A stretch of DNA of 6,367 nt. Origin: Burkholderiaceae bacterium. Its GTDB lineage: Bacteria; Pseudomonadota; Gammaproteobacteria; Burkholderiales; Burkholderiaceae. Below the pieces are notes generated by a model. The model had not been told where the DNA came from and made no database searches. It was given only the letters and a program-made list of their open reading frames with translations. Position 1 is the stretch's first letter. Each line of letters starts with the position of its first letter. This document shows positions 5,885-6,367 of this stretch, piece after piece. The DNA lies in the NCBI GenBank assembly GCA_022701845.1, contig JAKONS010000349.1, forward strand, positions 1 through 6,367. Reading direction: 5' to 3'. The position numbers and the translations under genes are program-made.

Positions 5885-5908
5885 TCGCATCGGGCCTTCC
5901 TCGCATCG
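5885..5908. repeat. TCGCATCG direct repeat upstream of the CYTH gene
   Basis: TCGCATCG occurs at 5885-5892 and 5901-5908, 16 bp apart start to start, 57 bases or more before the CYTH gene ATG. It could be a pair of protein-binding half-sites or a coincidence. No clear -35/-10 promoter is visible in the gap at 5797-5964. Confidence 0.3.
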
Positions 5909-5964
5909 AGCGACGGCTGCTGCTGCGAGTACACGCGTCGGCGCGAGCCGACCTGACGCCTTCC

Positions 5965-6367
5965 ATGGATACAGAATTCAAACTCCAGCTCCCGCACGGA
6001 GCCGCCGCCGCCGCCGAGCGAAAATTTCACGCGCTGCCGGTGACGAGCATTCGCCTGCGGGCCCGCTACTTCGACACCCGGGATGCGGCGCTGCGCAGCG
6101 TAGGGCTGACGCTGCGCCTGCGGCAGGAGGGGCTGCGCTGGGTGCAGACAGCCACGTTCGCCGGTGCCGGCCTGCCGGCACGCGAGGAGCACGAGGTCGA
6201 CCTCGGCGGCGTGCACGAAGCGCCACCGGCGCTTCCGGATGTTTCGCTGCACCAGGGCACGCCGGTCGGCAAGTTGCTGCAACAGGCGCTCGGCCGTGAC
6301 GGCAAGGCCGCGCAGGCGCTGGTGGAGATGTTCTCGACCGATGTCGAGCGCCTGCGCCAGCAGGTGC
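5965..6367 (+). CDS. CYTH-domain protein, inorganic triphosphatase-like (3' truncated by window)
   Basis: The first 134 codons of a gene run off the right edge. CYTH proteins form an eight-strand tunnel that binds triphosphate with divalent metal; in proteobacteria many carry a C-terminal CHAD domain and act as tripolyphosphatases (YgiF type). Visible hallmarks are DTEFK (2-6) at the ExExK site, RLRARYFDT (30-38), the LTLRLRQEG strand (48-56), RWVQT (58-62) and REEHE (73-77), matching RxExE. Two key positions differ: the first Glu of ExExK is Asp2, and the Lys usual in VQTLK is Thr64. Five GCC codons in a row encode Ala13-17. ATG 5965 has no clear ribosome site, but no ATG or GTG in this frame is seen upstream as far as about 5896. 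Whether a CHAD domain follows cannot be seen. Confidence 0.85.
   Translation, partial: MDTEFKLQLPHGAAAAAERKFHALPVTSIRLRARYFDTRDAALRSVGLTLRLRQEGLRWVQTATFAGAGLPAREEHEVDLGGVHEAPPALPDVSLHQGTPVGKLLQQALGRDGKAAQALVEMFSTDVERLRQQV

Noticed and set aside
5861..5956. 31-codon ORF with three consecutive Cys codons before the CYTH gene
   Set aside because: It has no ribosome site, the Cys run comes from a CTG/TGC microsatellite, and no known leader-peptide pattern is met.
1..6367. CRISPR arrays, tRNA or rRNA genes, insertion sequences, phage or toxin-antitoxin genes
   Set aside because: No repeat-spacer pattern, cloverleaf, transposase motif or terminal inverted repeat was seen on reading; the coding content is accounted for by five genes.

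Overview
The window comes from a high-GC chromosome (coding parts look close to 70% G+C), most likely a betaproteobacterium of the order Burkholderiales. The evidence is the family mix: a Bug/TctC-type periplasmic solute receptor, a Tsr-like chemoreceptor with the signalling tip usual in that order, an NhaR-type LysR regulator and a CYTH-domain triphosphatase-like protein. No tRNA, rRNA, CRISPR array, insertion sequence or phage gene was seen. Assignments rest on reading motifs by eye; no database search was run.

Layout from left to right. Bases 1-150 are a purine-rich leader of much lower G+C (65 of 150 bases by hand count) with one possible 20-codon ORF. A LysR-type regulator follows (151-1044, +). 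It converges on a methyl-accepting chemotaxis protein (1090-2712, -), and two small hairpins lie around the two stop codons. A 220-bp divergent intergenic region (2713-2932) is the richest regulatory stretch. It holds a CAGGA tandem repeat next to the chemoreceptor start, an AT-rich island with a perfect 7-bp inverted repeat, and a GGCA-N6-TTGC element matching a sigma-54 -24/-12 promoter pointing rightward. From there a tight two-gene unit is read: a Bug receptor (2933-3925, +) and, 8 bases later, a CocE/NonD-type serine hydrolase (3934-5796, +). A 168-bp gap with an imperfect hairpin and a direct repeat leads to a CYTH-domain gene (5965 onward, +) cut by the window edge.

How the genes may work together (inference): the Bug protein would bind an organic acid or ester-type solute in the periplasm, the cytoplasmic hydrolase would cleave an ester or amide bond in the imported compound, and the divergent chemoreceptor could sense the same compound or the loaded receptor. 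No TctA/TctB membrane partners are in the window, so the importer must be elsewhere or the receptor may serve sensing only. The LysR and CYTH genes have no evident link to this module.

Most of the window is ordinary accessory metabolism. The points most worth checking are the sigma-54-like promoter with its upstream dyad, the loss of three of five Tsr-equivalent methylation sites in the chemoreceptor, and two substituted active-site positions in the CYTH protein.
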